Below are positions 9,929-18,838 of a stretch of 64,000 nt of DNA, piece after piece (position 1 is the first letter of the stretch; each line of letters opens with the position of its first letter). A model generated the notes under the pieces. It worked only from the letters and a program-made list of their open reading frames with translations, was not told the DNA's origin and did no database searches. The translations under genes and the position numbers were made by a program. This stretch comes from Rhizobium mongolense USDA 1844 (GTDB lineage Bacteria > Pseudomonadota > Alphaproteobacteria > Rhizobiales > Rhizobiaceae), in NCBI RefSeq assembly GCF_000419765.1, contig NZ_ATTQ01000020.1:1-64000 (forward strand), in the 5' to 3' direction.

Positions 9929-11143
9929 ATGGATTTCGACGGATTTTTTAGGAGCGAGCTGGACGGGCTTCACAAGGAAGGCCGCTATCGGGTTTTCGCC
10001 GATCTCGAGCGTCATCGCGGCAGCTTTCCGCGCGCCACGCGCCACACGGCGGACGGTCAGAAGGACGTCACCGTCTGGTGTTCCAACGACTATCTCGGCA
10101 TGGGCCAGAACCCGAAGGTGATCGCGGCGATGAAGAACGCCATCGACCACTGTGGCGCGGGTGCGGGAGGCACCCGGAATATCTCTGGCACCAACCACTA
10201 CCACGTGCTGCTCGAGCGCGAGCTGGCCGACCTGCACGGCAAGGAAGCAGCGCTGATCTTTACCTCCGGCTATGTCTCCAACTGGGCCTCCCTCGGCACG
10301 CTCGGCGCCAGGATCCCCGGGCTGATCATCTTCTCCGACGCGCTGAACCATGCCTCGATGATCGAAGGCATCCGCCATGCGAAATGCGGCAAGGTGATCT
10401 GGAAGCACAACGACGTCGCCGATCTCGAAGCCAAGCTTGCGGCCGCCGATCCGAAGGCGCCGAAGCTGATCGCCTTCGAATCCGTCTATTCGATGGATGG
10501 CGATATCGCGCCGATCAAGGAGATCTGCGATCTCGCCGACAAATATGGCGCGATGACCTATCTCGACGAAGTGCATGCCGTCGGCATGTATGGTCCGCGC
10601 GGCGGCGGCATTGCCGAGCGCGAGGGGCTGATGGACCGGCTGACCATCATCGAAGGCACGCTCGGCAAGGCCTTCGGCGTCATGGGCGGCTATATCGCTG
10701 CCTCAACGGCACTGTGCGATTTCATCCGCTCTTTTGCCTCCGGCTTCATCTTCACGACGGCGCTGCCGCCAGCGCTTGCTGCCGGTGCGGTGGCCTCGAT
10801 CCAGCACCTGAAGGTCAGCCAGTTCGAGCGCGCCCGCCATCAGGACCGGGTGCGCAAGCTGAGATCACTGCTTGACCAGCGCGGCATCCCACATATGCCG
10901 AACCCGAGCCATATCGTGCCGGTCTTGGTCGGCGATGCGGCGAAGTGCAAATGGATCTCGGATCTGCTGCTCGACAATTTCGGCGTTTATGTCCAGCCGA
11001 TCAACTATCCGACGGTGCCGAAGAAGACCGAACGGCTGCGCATCACCCCGACGCCGCTGCATTCCGATGCCGACATCGAACAGCTGGTTGCAGCACTCCA
11101 TTCCCTCTGGTCGCGCTGCGCGCTCGCAAGGCAGGTCGCGTAA
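9929..11143 (+). CDS. hemA: 5-aminolevulinate synthase
   Basis: A 404-residue pyridoxal-phosphate enzyme condensing glycine with succinyl-CoA to 5-aminolevulinate, the first step of haem biosynthesis by the Shemin route used in Alphaproteobacteria. The N-terminus MDFDGFFRSELDGLH and the glycine-binding region NDYLG are typical. The PLP lysine is K247 in EGTLGKAFG, and YLDEVHAVG supplies the Asp-X-X-His pair that contacts the cofactor. Length matches the family. It stands alone as a monocistronic gene, with dxr convergent to it, the arrangement I recall from Sinorhizobium. No clear FNR/FixK box was found in the 200 bp upstream. Confidence 0.96.
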   Translation: MDFDGFFRSELDGLHKEGRYRVFADLERHRGSFPRATRHTADGQKDVTVWCSNDYLGMGQNPKVIAAMKNAIDHCGAGAGGTRNISGTNHYHVLLERELADLHGKEAALIFTSGYVSNWASLGTLGARIPGLIIFSDALNHASMIEGIRHAKCGKVIWKHNDVADLEAKLAAADPKAPKLIAFESVYSMDGDIAPIKEICDLADKYGAMTYLDEVHAVGMYGPRGGGIAEREGLMDRLTIIEGTLGKAFGVMGGYIAASTALCDFIRSFASGFIFTTALPPALAAGAVASIQHLKVSQFERARHQDRVRKLRSLLDQRGIPHMPNPSHIVPVLVGDAAKCKWISDLLLDNFGVYVQPINYPTVPKKTERLRITPTPLHSDADIEQLVAALHSLWSRCALARQVA

Positions 11144-11495
11144 AGTCGATTGGCTTCGTAGTTGAAATCGCGGGGATCTCGACGGAAAAGCGCCGGGCCT
11201 CTGGTTGCTTCGTGGTCATCGGGAAGAACAACACTAGGTCGCCGTCCGGCCGTGCGATAGGGACGCCGACCGCAACAGGCCGCTCCTTGCGCCCTCCGTT
11301 TCGCCTTTCTGGCCTTGCTGTTCCGGAGATACAGATAGCGGATGACCGCGGTCGTCTGGATCTCTTCTTTACTCATCGCCATCGGCGTACGTATCGACCG
11401 CGGTTTTCGGCCGGCAGCGCTTCCGACATGGTGCCGTTGGTCGCTGCGCTCGTCTTTGCGATTGTGGACCTGCGGTCGCGCTAATCGGGAAGAAA
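11144..11495. other. Intergenic stretch between convergent hemA and dxr, no supported gene
   Basis: About 350 bp without a convincing gene. Open frames cross it on both strands, but they overlap hemA deeply and look like Arg/Ala-rich GC shadows. A minus-strand stretch beginning MSKEEIQTTAVIRYLYLRNSKA is the only protein-like piece. Its downstream part is low-quality and it lacks a clear ribosome-binding site, so it is not called. Confidence 0.4.
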
Positions 11496-11515
11496 GGACC
11501 GCCAATCGGCGGTCC
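11496..11515 (-). terminator. Rho-independent terminator of dxr
   Basis: A perfect 8-bp stem (GGACCGCC / GGCGGTCC) with a 4-nt loop. On the minus strand it is followed by CTTTCTT. It sits just after the dxr stop codon. Confidence 0.8.
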
Positions 11516-11519
11516 GCCG

Positions 11520-12740
11520 TCAGGCGGCCTTCTCGTTGAGCGCAACCAGTTCGGCAGCAAGCCTGCGGGCTTCGGTGTCGGCCGCAAAGACGTCGTCCAT
11601 CGTGTGCGCGCCGCCCGTGCCGGCCATCCTGTCCATAACGGCTTCGACAATATCGGCCATTTGCAGGAAGCCGATCCGTTCGTCGACGAAGGCATGAAAG
11701 GCCACTTCCTCAGCAGCATTCATGATTGCCCCTTGCAAGCCGCCTCGCTCCAATGCCGTGCGCGCAAGCCTGAGAGCGGGGAAACGCTTTTCGTCCGGCG
11801 CTTCAAAGTCCAGACGAGAGAGCTTTGCGAAATCCAGGCGCTCGACATTCAGCTTCGGCCGGCGCGGATACTCCAACGCATAGCCGATCGCCGTTCGCAT
11901 ATCCGGGCTGCCGAGTTGGGCGATGATGGATCCATCGGTATAACCGACCATGGAATGGACGATGGATTGCGGATGCACGACCACCTCGATCTGGTCCGGT
12001 CGCACGCTGAAGAGGTGCTTGGCCTCGATCATCTCCAGTGCCTTGTTGAACATCGAGGCGCTGCCGATGGAGATTTTCAAGCCCATCGACCAATTCGGAT
12101 GGGCGCGTGCGGTTGCCGCAGTCACATTCGCCATCTCGGCGCGCGACCATGTGCGGAAAGGGCCGCCCGATGCCGTCAGGATGATCCGTTCGACGGCGTG
12201 CCGCTGATTTTCGTCAAGCGACTGGAAAATGGCGCTGTGCTCGCTATCGACCGGGATCAATAGCCCGCCGCCCTTCAGTACCGCTTCGACAAAGAGATCG
12301 CCTGCTGAAACAAGGCACTCCTTGTTTGCCAGCGCGATCGCCGCACCCTTGCGCGCCGCCGCCAGTGTCGGCACCAGCCCCGCCGTCCCGACGATGGCGG
12401 CCATGACCCAGTCCGCTTCGATGTCGGCGGCTTCCGCCAGTCCTTGAGCACCGGCTGCGACCGCGATGCCGCTGCCCGAGAGCTCGGCCTTCAGCGATCT
12501 GTATTTGCTGTCGCTCGCTGTGACTGCTAGCCGGGCGCCGGTCGATCTTGCCTGTTGCGCAAGTAGCTCAACATTTTCATTTCCGGTCACCACGGAAATT
12601 TCGTAGCTCTCACGGCCGCCCAACTGCTGGATGACATCGAGCGTATTTTGTCCAATCGAGCCCGTTGAACCAAAGATGCTGAGGCGCCGCGGCGCGTTTG
12701 TGCCGGTCGTCATGCGGGTTTTTTGCCGAAAATTTCCCAT
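11520..12740 (-). CDS. dxr: 1-deoxy-D-xylulose-5-phosphate reductoisomerase
   Basis: An enzyme of up to 406 residues from the MEP isoprenoid pathway, converting DXP to 2-C-methyl-D-erythritol 4-phosphate with NADPH and a divalent metal. The NADPH-binding motif GSTGSIGQNT is near the N-terminus. NKECLVSAG follows, and the metal/substrate motif PVDSEHSA is present, as are the SASGGPF-like (TASGGPF) and HPQSIVHSM motifs. Two starts are possible: ATG at 12740, with an AGAGG ribosome-binding sequence, and ATG at 12713 (MTTGTNAPRR), closer to the usual N-terminus. A terminator follows. Confidence 0.95.
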   Translation of the reverse strand: MGNFRQKTRMTTGTNAPRRLSIFGSTGSIGQNTLDVIQQLGGRESYEISVVTGNENVELLAQQARSTGARLAVTASDSKYRSLKAELSGSGIAVAAGAQGLAEAADIEADWVMAAIVGTAGLVPTLAAARKGAAIALANKECLVSAGDLFVEAVLKGGGLLIPVDSEHSAIFQSLDENQRHAVERIILTASGGPFRTWSRAEMANVTAATARAHPNWSMGLKISIGSASMFNKALEMIEAKHLFSVRPDQIEVVVHPQSIVHSMVGYTDGSIIAQLGSPDMRTAIGYALEYPRRPKLNVERLDFAKLSRLDFEAPDEKRFPALRLARTALERGGLQGAIMNAAEEVAFHAFVDERIGFLQMADIVEAVMDRMAGTGGAHTMDDVFAADTEARRLAAELVALNEKAA

Positions 12741-13024
12741 TAGCCTCTGGCTCTACAAGGCTTTGAAATGGGCGGCAAGTGTGCAGTGCAGCACTTTTCT
12801 ACCGTTGAGTGGTTTACACAATGAACTTCGGATGTGATCCTTATAACAATGCCTGCGGGATTTAACTCCGCAGTTGTTCTGCAGTTGCCCACGACTGATG
12901 CCGCGCTGCATGGCAAACGGCATCAGGTGCCGGGCAAGTTCACAAATCGGGAGGAGTTGAAAAGGATGCGTGGAAGCGCATCCGCGTTTTTTTGCGCGGT
13001 GCGGGCTGAGTGCGATTGGATTTG

Positions 13025-13672
13025 ATGACGACGTTGAAGCAAATACTATTGTCGGGCGTATGCCTTCTGGGGGCTCTTCCGGCCAAGGCGGACAACCTTT
13101 TGATCTGGGCGCCAGTGCGGGTTTCCGAGCAGTCCTACAAGGCGACGATGGGTTTTCGCCTTCCTTTCGATTGGGAAACGAGCGCCGGCGCCGACCTGGC
13201 GCTCGCCTCGACCGATGGCGAGGCCATCCAGCCCGGCTCCGAACAGGCGACGTTTTGGGGAAAGATCACAAAGGCGCGCGTCACGCCGGCAGGCAAAGCG
13301 CAACAGGATGCAAGCCTCCGGATCGATACATTGCGCGGCAGTGGGTCGCTGATGCTGAGCCGCTCGCGCAGTTTTATTCTCTCAGACTCGCTCGACCTGC
13401 AGACAAGCCGGGCTGTCAGCGTCGGCTACGCTGCCGTCGAAACACGTCAGACGTCGGTGACGGCAACCCAGGCGCTGAAACTGATCTATCCGTGGACCGG
13501 AACGTCAATTTCGGCAGGAAGCAGCGTGACGAATTTCGGCAAGGAATTTTCGAGTTCAGTCGGCGTCAGCCAGACTGTTCTTCCGAACCTCAATCTCAAT
13601 GCTTCGGTCACCGATCCGCTTTCGTCGGGGCGCTCAGCCAGCGTCAATGTCAACTACCGGGTAAGCTGGTAG
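13025..13672 (+). CDS. Secreted beta-rich hypothetical protein
   Basis: A 215-residue protein not recognised from any family. The ATG at 13025 starts a signal peptide (MTTLKQILLSGVCLLGALPAKA, cleavage probably after AKA). An upstream in-frame start at 13010 adds five residues. The mature part alternates polar and hydrophobic residues in a repeated pattern (SLMLSRSRSFILSDSLDLQ, SVTATQALKLIYPW) and ends in VNYRVSW, a terminal aromatic as in outer-membrane barrels. It may be a small beta-barrel or periplasmic beta protein; this is inference from composition. The 270 bp upstream hold no other gene. Confidence 0.6.
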   Translation: MTTLKQILLSGVCLLGALPAKADNLLIWAPVRVSEQSYKATMGFRLPFDWETSAGADLALASTDGEAIQPGSEQATFWGKITKARVTPAGKAQQDASLRIDTLRGSGSLMLSRSRSFILSDSLDLQTSRAVSVGYAAVETRQTSVTATQALKLIYPWTGTSISAGSSVTNFGKEFSSSVGVSQTVLPNLNLNASVTDPLSSGRSASVNVNYRVSW

Positions 13673-13747
13673 GTGATCACGAGATCGACGGCTGCAACAA
13701 AGCCGGTTGCCTTTGCGTTTCTCCGCAATCCAAAAGGAGGAACGATC

Positions 13748-14014
13748 ATGGTTTTCAAGAAGGCTACATTCCACGGGAAGCAGCCTGGAATCGAAGCGGT
13801 GTCGGTCGATCATGCATCGCTTGAAAGGGCAGTGGCTGGCGCGCTTGCGACAGCTGGAGGCATCGACGCTTCGGACGTCGAGGTAACGGCTGAAGGCGAC
13901 GACATCGTACTCACCGGCACGGTTGGTACTGCCGATGAAATCGAACGCGCGACGGCCGTCGCGCGAGGCGTTCAAGGTGTAGGTTCTGTTCGAAACCGGA
14001 TCCTGCTTGGTTGA
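13748..14014 (+). CDS. BON-domain protein
   Basis: An 88-residue protein made almost entirely of one BON domain (residues about 25-87, with DVEVTAEGDDIVLTGTVGTADEIERATAVARGVQGVGSVRNRI). BON domains bind phospholipid or protein surfaces and are often involved in osmotic or envelope stress. There is no signal peptide, so it is probably cytoplasmic. The start at 13748 is set by a strong AAAGGAGG ribosome-binding site. The open frame extends upstream to 13673 without support. Confidence 0.8.
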   Translation: MVFKKATFHGKQPGIEAVSVDHASLERAVAGALATAGGIDASDVEVTAEGDDIVLTGTVGTADEIERATAVARGVQGVGSVRNRILLG

Positions 14015-14602
14015 ATGCACACGCAGCACCACAAACCAAACCAAAAAGATTGGCGCTTCGCAGTTGGATGCTGGAAAGCGGGGCCAACATTGCTTTTAGC
14101 TGATTCAGCCGGCAAAGCGCTCGCTAAGGAATACCGAGCCGCTGTCGGCGCCACCGGCGCGGTCGGTCTTTTCGGTGGTGACTGGGCCGGACGACTGATG
14201 GGCAATTGCAAGCAGCAGGCCACTGATCGCGATGTAAGCAATCGCAAGGATGGTGATCTTTGTACGTATGACGAAACACTCCCTGTTTCGCCTTCAACGC
14301 TAGCCCTATTCCAAAGTTCCCCGTGACGATATCGGGAGCCAGGTTGCTCGCTGTCGCTTTTCCGCCACGTGTTGGGAGAAAAGGACGCCGACCCGGGCCG
14401 ATTTAGGCTGCGCCTTCGAAATGTCCGTTTGCGATGTGAGCAGTGGTAGCTGTCCGCAACATGCAACCAAGGCACGGCGCCATGACATGCAGATAGGTGG
14501 AGACGGTTTGGATCATTCTTCGATGACGCACGTTATGTGTTTCAGAGTTTGTTCTTCGCCGGTTGAACCCAATGCCGTCGCCATAATTTCAGTAAGGAGA
14601 CC
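14015..14602. other. Intergenic stretch of about 590 bp with one possible small gene
   Basis: Frames longer than 100 residues on both strands look random (rich in Cys, Trp, Arg and Ser). The one protein-like reading is the short minus-strand membrane peptide at 14105-14269, listed separately. Nothing else was recognised. Confidence 0.4.
14105..14269 (-). CDS. Possible small membrane protein with non-canonical or lost start codon
   Basis: The minus-strand frame encodes RTKITILAIAYIAISGLLLA, a basic residue pair followed by an ideal transmembrane segment, then a hydrophilic tail ending SERFAG and TGA. The open frame between flanking stops contains no ATG, GTG or TTG ahead of the hydrophobic segment. 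The codon at the natural start position (14267-14269) is ATA, 9 nt after a CAGGGAG ribosome-binding-like sequence. Either translation starts at AUA, or a point change inactivated the gene. Too short to identify. Confidence 0.35.
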   Translation of the reverse strand: MRTKITILAIAYIAISGLLLAIAHQSSGPVTTEKTDRAGGADSGSVFLSERFAG

Positions 14603-15121
14603 ATGATGAAAAAGTCCATTGCGATGATAGTTGCCGCAGCATCACTGGCTCAAGCCTGCGTGACGGCTGCAAACGCAGCAGACACGATCCGGCGCTACCA
14701 AGAGCCGGACGTACGCGGTGGGGTTAAGATTGGCCTCCTGACATGCGATGTCGGTGGAGGCCTCGGCTACGTGCTGGGTTCGGCGAAAGAGGCCGACTGC
14801 GTTTTTTCTTCGAGTGTTGGTCAAGAGATTTCCGATCACTATACCGGCGATATCAGGAAACTCGGTGTGGATCTCGGCTTCACGACGCGCAGCCGCCTCA
14901 TTTGGGCCGTCTTCGCGCCGACGGCCGGCTATCATCGCGGCTCGCTCGGTGGCCTTTATGTCGGCGCCGTGGCTGAAGCCACGCTTGGCGCCGGTGTCGG
15001 TGCGAATGTCTTGGTCGGTGGTACTGCAGGATCGATCCATCTCCAACCTCTCAGCGTAACAGGCCAGCTCGGTCTCAATATTGCAGCGGCCGGGGCGTCG
15101 ATGACGCTCACCCCGGCCTGA
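14603..15121 (+). CDS. DUF992 family secreted protein
   Basis: A 172-residue protein with a signal peptide (MKKSIAMIVAAASLAQACVTAANA). The mature protein matches the DUF992 pattern: GGVKIGLLTCDVGGGLGYVLGSAKEADCVF, then a Gly-rich hydrophobic region with repeated GAGVGANVLVGG-like strands. Function is unknown; the family is common in rhizobia and predicted periplasmic or outer-membrane. Start is ATG at 14603 or the adjacent 14606, with AGGAG upstream. Confidence 0.8.
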   Translation: MMKKSIAMIVAAASLAQACVTAANAADTIRRYQEPDVRGGVKIGLLTCDVGGGLGYVLGSAKEADCVFSSSVGQEISDHYTGDIRKLGVDLGFTTRSRLIWAVFAPTAGYHRGSLGGLYVGAVAEATLGAGVGANVLVGGTAGSIHLQPLSVTGQLGLNIAAAGASMTLTPA

Positions 15122-15603
15122 CACGTTGCATTACGCCCCTTTCGTCATGTCGGAAGGGGCGCAAGCTCGGATGAGGAGTTTGATGTTTGGTTCGGCAAAT
15201 ATAGCAAAAGCGTCCGCTGGAGCCTGTGAGGTTCGCGGTCCCGCGCTGTTTATGCCGGCTCGCGGCAAAATTAAAATCGTAAGCGCAACTGATCAAGCGG
15301 GGAATCTTTCGATTTTCCGTGCGCGGGAATCAGCAGCAGCGGCATTAGAAGCCCTTTGCGGCCTCATGTCACGTCCTGAAATGTGCTGATATCGCACTAG
15401 CGCCTTACGAATTAGGATATAGTATAGTTAGTTTGATTGGGGCCAAAACGACCGGTGGATGCACATTTTTGTGCATTGCTATAGACGGCCGACAGGTGTC
15501 CAATCAATTCACGAAACATATTGATTCTCAACGAAATGTTGTTTCCATTGCGGTGGTACGGCTATTTCGGGAGCCTGTGGCATAAACCTTGAATGGAGGG
15601 CCC
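15122..15603. other. Intergenic and promoter region ahead of prkA operon
   Basis: About 480 bp, AT-rich from 15400 to 15560. A plus-strand frame at 15126-15389 is not protein-like. The region should contain the promoter of the prkA-yeaH-spoVR operon, but no sigma-factor consensus could be assigned with confidence. Confidence 0.4.
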
Positions 15604-17547
15604 ATGCTGAATGAATCCGTGTTCGATGCGTTTACGCGTAACTATGAAACGCGACGCGAAACTGAGATGTCCATCGCAGAATACTTGTCGCTCTGCAAGC
15701 AGGAGCCGCTCGCCTATGCCAACGCGACGGAGCGTCTCCTTGCGGCGATAGGCGAACCGGAGGTATTGGACACCGCCAAGGATCTGCGCCTCGGCCGGGT
15801 CTTCATGAACAGGACGATCCGGACCTACCCGGCCTTCGCTGGCTTTTACGGCATGGAGGAGACGATCGAGCGTATCGTTTCGTTCTTCACACATGCCGCG
15901 CAGGGGCTCGAGGAGCGTAAGCAGATTCTTTATCTGCTCGGTCCGGTCGGTGGCGGCAAGTCGTCGCTAGCTGAACGGTTAAAGCAGTTGATGGAAGTTC
16001 ATCCGATTTTTGTGCTGAAGGCGGGCGAGGAGATCAGTCCGGTCTTTGAAAGTCCGCTCAGCCTCTTTGATCCAGCCACGATGGGGTCGCTGCTCCTTGA
16101 GGAATACGGTATTCCGACGCGGCGGTTGACCGGGTTGATGAGCCCTTGGTGCCTGAAGCGGCTTGACGAGTTCGGTGGCGATATTTCCCAATTCCGCGTC
16201 GTCAGAATGCAGCCTTCGCGGTTGCGCCAGATCGCGATCGCCAAGACCGAGCCGGGCGACGAGAACAATCAGGATATTTCTTCGCTGGCGGGCAAGGTCG
16301 ATATCCGCAAGCTTGAGACCTACTCCCAGAATGATCCGGACGCCTACAGCTATTCCGGCGCGCTCAACCGCGCCAACCAGGGCCTGCTGGAATTCGTCGA
16401 GATGTTCAAGGCGCCGATCAAGATGCTGCATCCCCTGCTGACAGCGACGCAGGAGGGAAATTACATTGGTACCGAAAATATTGGCGCCATTCCTTTTTCG
16501 GGCATTGTTCTTGCGCACTCCAACGAGGCCGAATGGCAGAGTTTCAAGGCGAACAAGAACAATGAAGCTTTCATCGACCGCATCTGCGTCATCAAGGTGC
16601 CGTATTGCCTCCGGGTCACCGAGGAGCAGAAGATCTACGAGAAACTGATCGAAGGATCGGAACTCGCGGATGCTCCTTGTGCACCCGGAACGCTTAAAAT
16701 GCTGGCGCGCTTTTCGGTGCTTTCGCGCTTGCGAAAGCACGAAAACTCGACATATTTTTCCAAGATGCGCACCTATGACGGCGAAAGCCTCAAGGAAACC
16801 GATCCGCGCGCCCGCAGTGTCCAGGAATATCGGGATGCGGGCGGCGTTGACGAGGGAATGGACGGAATATCGACACGTTTCGCCTTCAAAGTGCTCGCTT
16901 CGACCTTTAATCATCACACGAGCGAAGTGGGGGCCGATCCGGTTCATCTGATGTACGTTCTGGAACAGGCGATCCGCCGCGAGCAGTTTCCTGACGAGAC
17001 CGAGAAACGCTACATGGAGTTCATCAAGGCCGAGCTCGCTCCGCGCTATGCGGAGTTCATCGGCAACGAGATTCAGAAAGCCTATCTCGAATCCTATGCC
17101 GATTACGGACAGAATCTTTTCGATCGCTACGTGGACTATGCCGATGCCTGGATCGAGGATGTGGACTTCAAGGATCCGGATACCGGCCAGCTTCTCGACC
17201 GGGAACTGCTCAATCAGGAGCTGACGAAGATTGAAAAGCCGGCGGGTATCGCCAACCCGAAGGACTTCCGCAACGAAATCGTCAAGTTCTGCTTGCGGTC
17301 GAGGGCAAACAACAGCGGGAAAAACCCGTCTTGGACGAGCTATGAAAAGATCAGGGAGGTGATCGAGAAACGCATGTTCTCACAAGTCGAGGACCTGCTG
17401 CCAGTTATTTCGTTCGGCACGAAGAAGGACGGCGAAGCCGAGAAGAAACACAGTGAATTCGTTTCGCGCATGACCACGCGCGGCTACACCGAAAGACAGG
17501 TTCGGCGCCTAGTGGAATGGTACATGCGCGTTAAGCAGGCAAGTTAA
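15604..17547 (+). CDS. prkA: PrkA family serine protein kinase (YeaG)
   Basis: A 647-residue PrkA/YeaG protein, close to the length of E. coli YeaG. An AAA-like N-terminal domain has Walker A LGPVGGGKSS at about 112-121; the C-terminal PrkA kinase domain follows. PrkA proteins act in stress, starvation or sporulation signalling. The start is ATG at 15604, preceded by GGAGGG. An upstream TTG at 15589 would extend it by five residues. It is the first gene of the conserved three-gene operon with yeaH and spoVR (20 bp, then a 4-bp overlap). Confidence 0.95.
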   Translation: MLNESVFDAFTRNYETRRETEMSIAEYLSLCKQEPLAYANATERLLAAIGEPEVLDTAKDLRLGRVFMNRTIRTYPAFAGFYGMEETIERIVSFFTHAAQGLEERKQILYLLGPVGGGKSSLAERLKQLMEVHPIFVLKAGEEISPVFESPLSLFDPATMGSLLLEEYGIPTRRLTGLMSPWCLKRLDEFGGDISQFRVVRMQPSRLRQIAIAKTEPGDENNQDISSLAGKVDIRKLETYSQNDPDAYSYSGALNRANQGLLEFVEMFKAPIKMLHPLLTATQEGNYIGTENIGAIPFSGIVLAHSNEAEWQSFKANKNNEAFIDRICVIKVPYCLRVTEEQKIYEKLIEGSELADAPCAPGTLKMLARFSVLSRLRKHENSTYFSKMRTYDGESLKETDPRARSVQEYRDAGGVDEGMDGISTRFAFKVLASTFNHHTSEVGADPVHLMYVLEQAIRREQFPDETEKRYMEFIKAELAPRYAEFIGNEIQKAYLESYADYGQNLFDRYVDYADAWIEDVDFKDPDTGQLLDRELLNQELTKIEKPAGIANPKDFRNEIVKFCLRSRANNSGKNPSWTSYEKIREVIEKRMFSQVEDLLPVISFGTKKDGEAEKKHSEFVSRMTTRGYTERQVRRLVEWYMRVKQAS

Positions 17548-17566
17548 CGCTCACGCGGGAGCTATC

Positions 17567-18838
17567 ATGCACATTGTCGACCGCCGGCTGAATCCGCGCG
17601 GTAAAAGCTTGGAAAATCGTCAACGGTTTCTTCGGCGCGCGAAAAGCGCCGTGCAGCAGGCGGTGAAACGCTCTCTGCAAAGCCGTAACATTCGGGACGT
17701 GCTCGACGGTGGCGAAATCACCCTGCCGATTGACGGCCTGACAGAGCCGGGTTTCCGCCGGGGCGAGGGCGGTATCAGCGATCAAATTCTGCCGGGAAAC
17801 AGAGCCTTCGTTGAAGGGGATATCATCCCACGGCCGCCTGGCAGGAGCGGTGGCAGGCCGAAGGAGGCAGGTGAAGGCGACGGCGAGGATGGTTTCCGCT
17901 TCGTGCTGACGCGCGAGGAGTTCCTCGACGTCTTTCTTGATGATCTGGAACTTCCCGATCTCGCCAAGCGGCGGCTGACGGAAACCGAAGAAGAAAGCCC
18001 TGTGCGGGCCGGTTATTCGGTATCCGGTTCACCGTCCAACATTGCTGTCGGTCGCACGACGCGGATGGCGATGATGCGACGGATTGCGCTTCGTCGCCCG
18101 CGCATCCAGGAGGTAGAGGCACTTCGGCGCGAGATTGGGGAATGCGAAGACGACGAGAAGCGCCAGGCTCTTGAGGCTAAGCTCAAAGCGTTGACGGAAA
18201 AAAGCCGGCGCATTCCTTATATCGATCCGCTCGATGTGCGCTATCGACGCTTCGAAAGCGAGCCGAAACCGGTGGCGAAGGCCGTCATGTTCTGCCTGAT
18301 GGACGTCTCCGGCTCTATGTCGGAGCATATGAAGGATCTTGCGAAGCGGTTCTACCTGCTGCTCTACCTTTTCCTGTCACAGCGCTACAAGAAGGTCGAG
18401 ATCGTCTTCATCCGCCATACGGACAAAGCCGAAGAAGTCGACGAGGAAACCTTCTTCTATGGTCCGGCGACGGGCGGTACGCTGGTATCAAGCGCACTTG
18501 CGGCGATGCGCACGATTGTCGCGGCGCGATTCGATCCGGCAGAGTGGAACATCTATGCCGCCCAGGCTTCCGATGGTGACAACTCCTATTCGGACGGCAC
18601 CATGACAGGGCAACTGCTGCGTCATGAGATTTTGCCGCTATGCCAGTATTTCGCCTATATCGAAGTCGGCGAGGAAGACAGCGACTCCTCCGTGTCCCGC
18701 TCACCGCTCTGGACGCTTTACGAAGGGATCCGTGCCGAACAGGTGCCCCTGTCCATGCGCAAGGTGTGCCGGCGTAACGAAATATTCCCGGTCTTCCACG
18801 ATCTCTTCCAGAAACGCGATGCACAGGTGGCGCCATGA
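17567..18838 (+). CDS. yeaH: YeaH/YhbH family protein (DUF444)
   Basis: A 423-residue DUF444 protein. The N-terminus MHIVDRRLNPRGKSLENRQRFLRRAK is highly typical. A VWA-like metal-binding motif, DVSGSMS, lies near residues 247-253, with the second-half signature GGTLVSSAL and SDGDN later. The family partners PrkA and SpoVR in stress or sporulation-like operons; its biochemical role is undefined. The stop codon overlaps the spoVR start, so the two are translationally coupled. Confidence 0.94.
   Translation: MHIVDRRLNPRGKSLENRQRFLRRAKSAVQQAVKRSLQSRNIRDVLDGGEITLPIDGLTEPGFRRGEGGISDQILPGNRAFVEGDIIPRPPGRSGGRPKEAGEGDGEDGFRFVLTREEFLDVFLDDLELPDLAKRRLTETEEESPVRAGYSVSGSPSNIAVGRTTRMAMMRRIALRRPRIQEVEALRREIGECEDDEKRQALEAKLKALTEKSRRIPYIDPLDVRYRRFESEPKPVAKAVMFCLMDVSGSMSEHMKDLAKRFYLLLYLFLSQRYKKVEIVFIRHTDKAEEVDEETFFYGPATGGTLVSSALAAMRTIVAARFDPAEWNIYAAQASDGDNSYSDGTMTGQLLRHEILPLCQYFAYIEVGEEDSDSSVSRSPLWTLYEGIRAEQVPLSMRKVCRRNEIFPVFHDLFQKRDAQVAP

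Noticed and set aside
11005..11505. 166-residue minus-strand frame between hemA and dxr
   Set aside because: It overlaps the end of hemA, has no ribosome-binding site and only a short protein-like part.
13972..14475. 167-residue minus-strand and 103-residue plus-strand frames
   Set aside because: Cys/Trp/Ser-rich random composition and no start signals.
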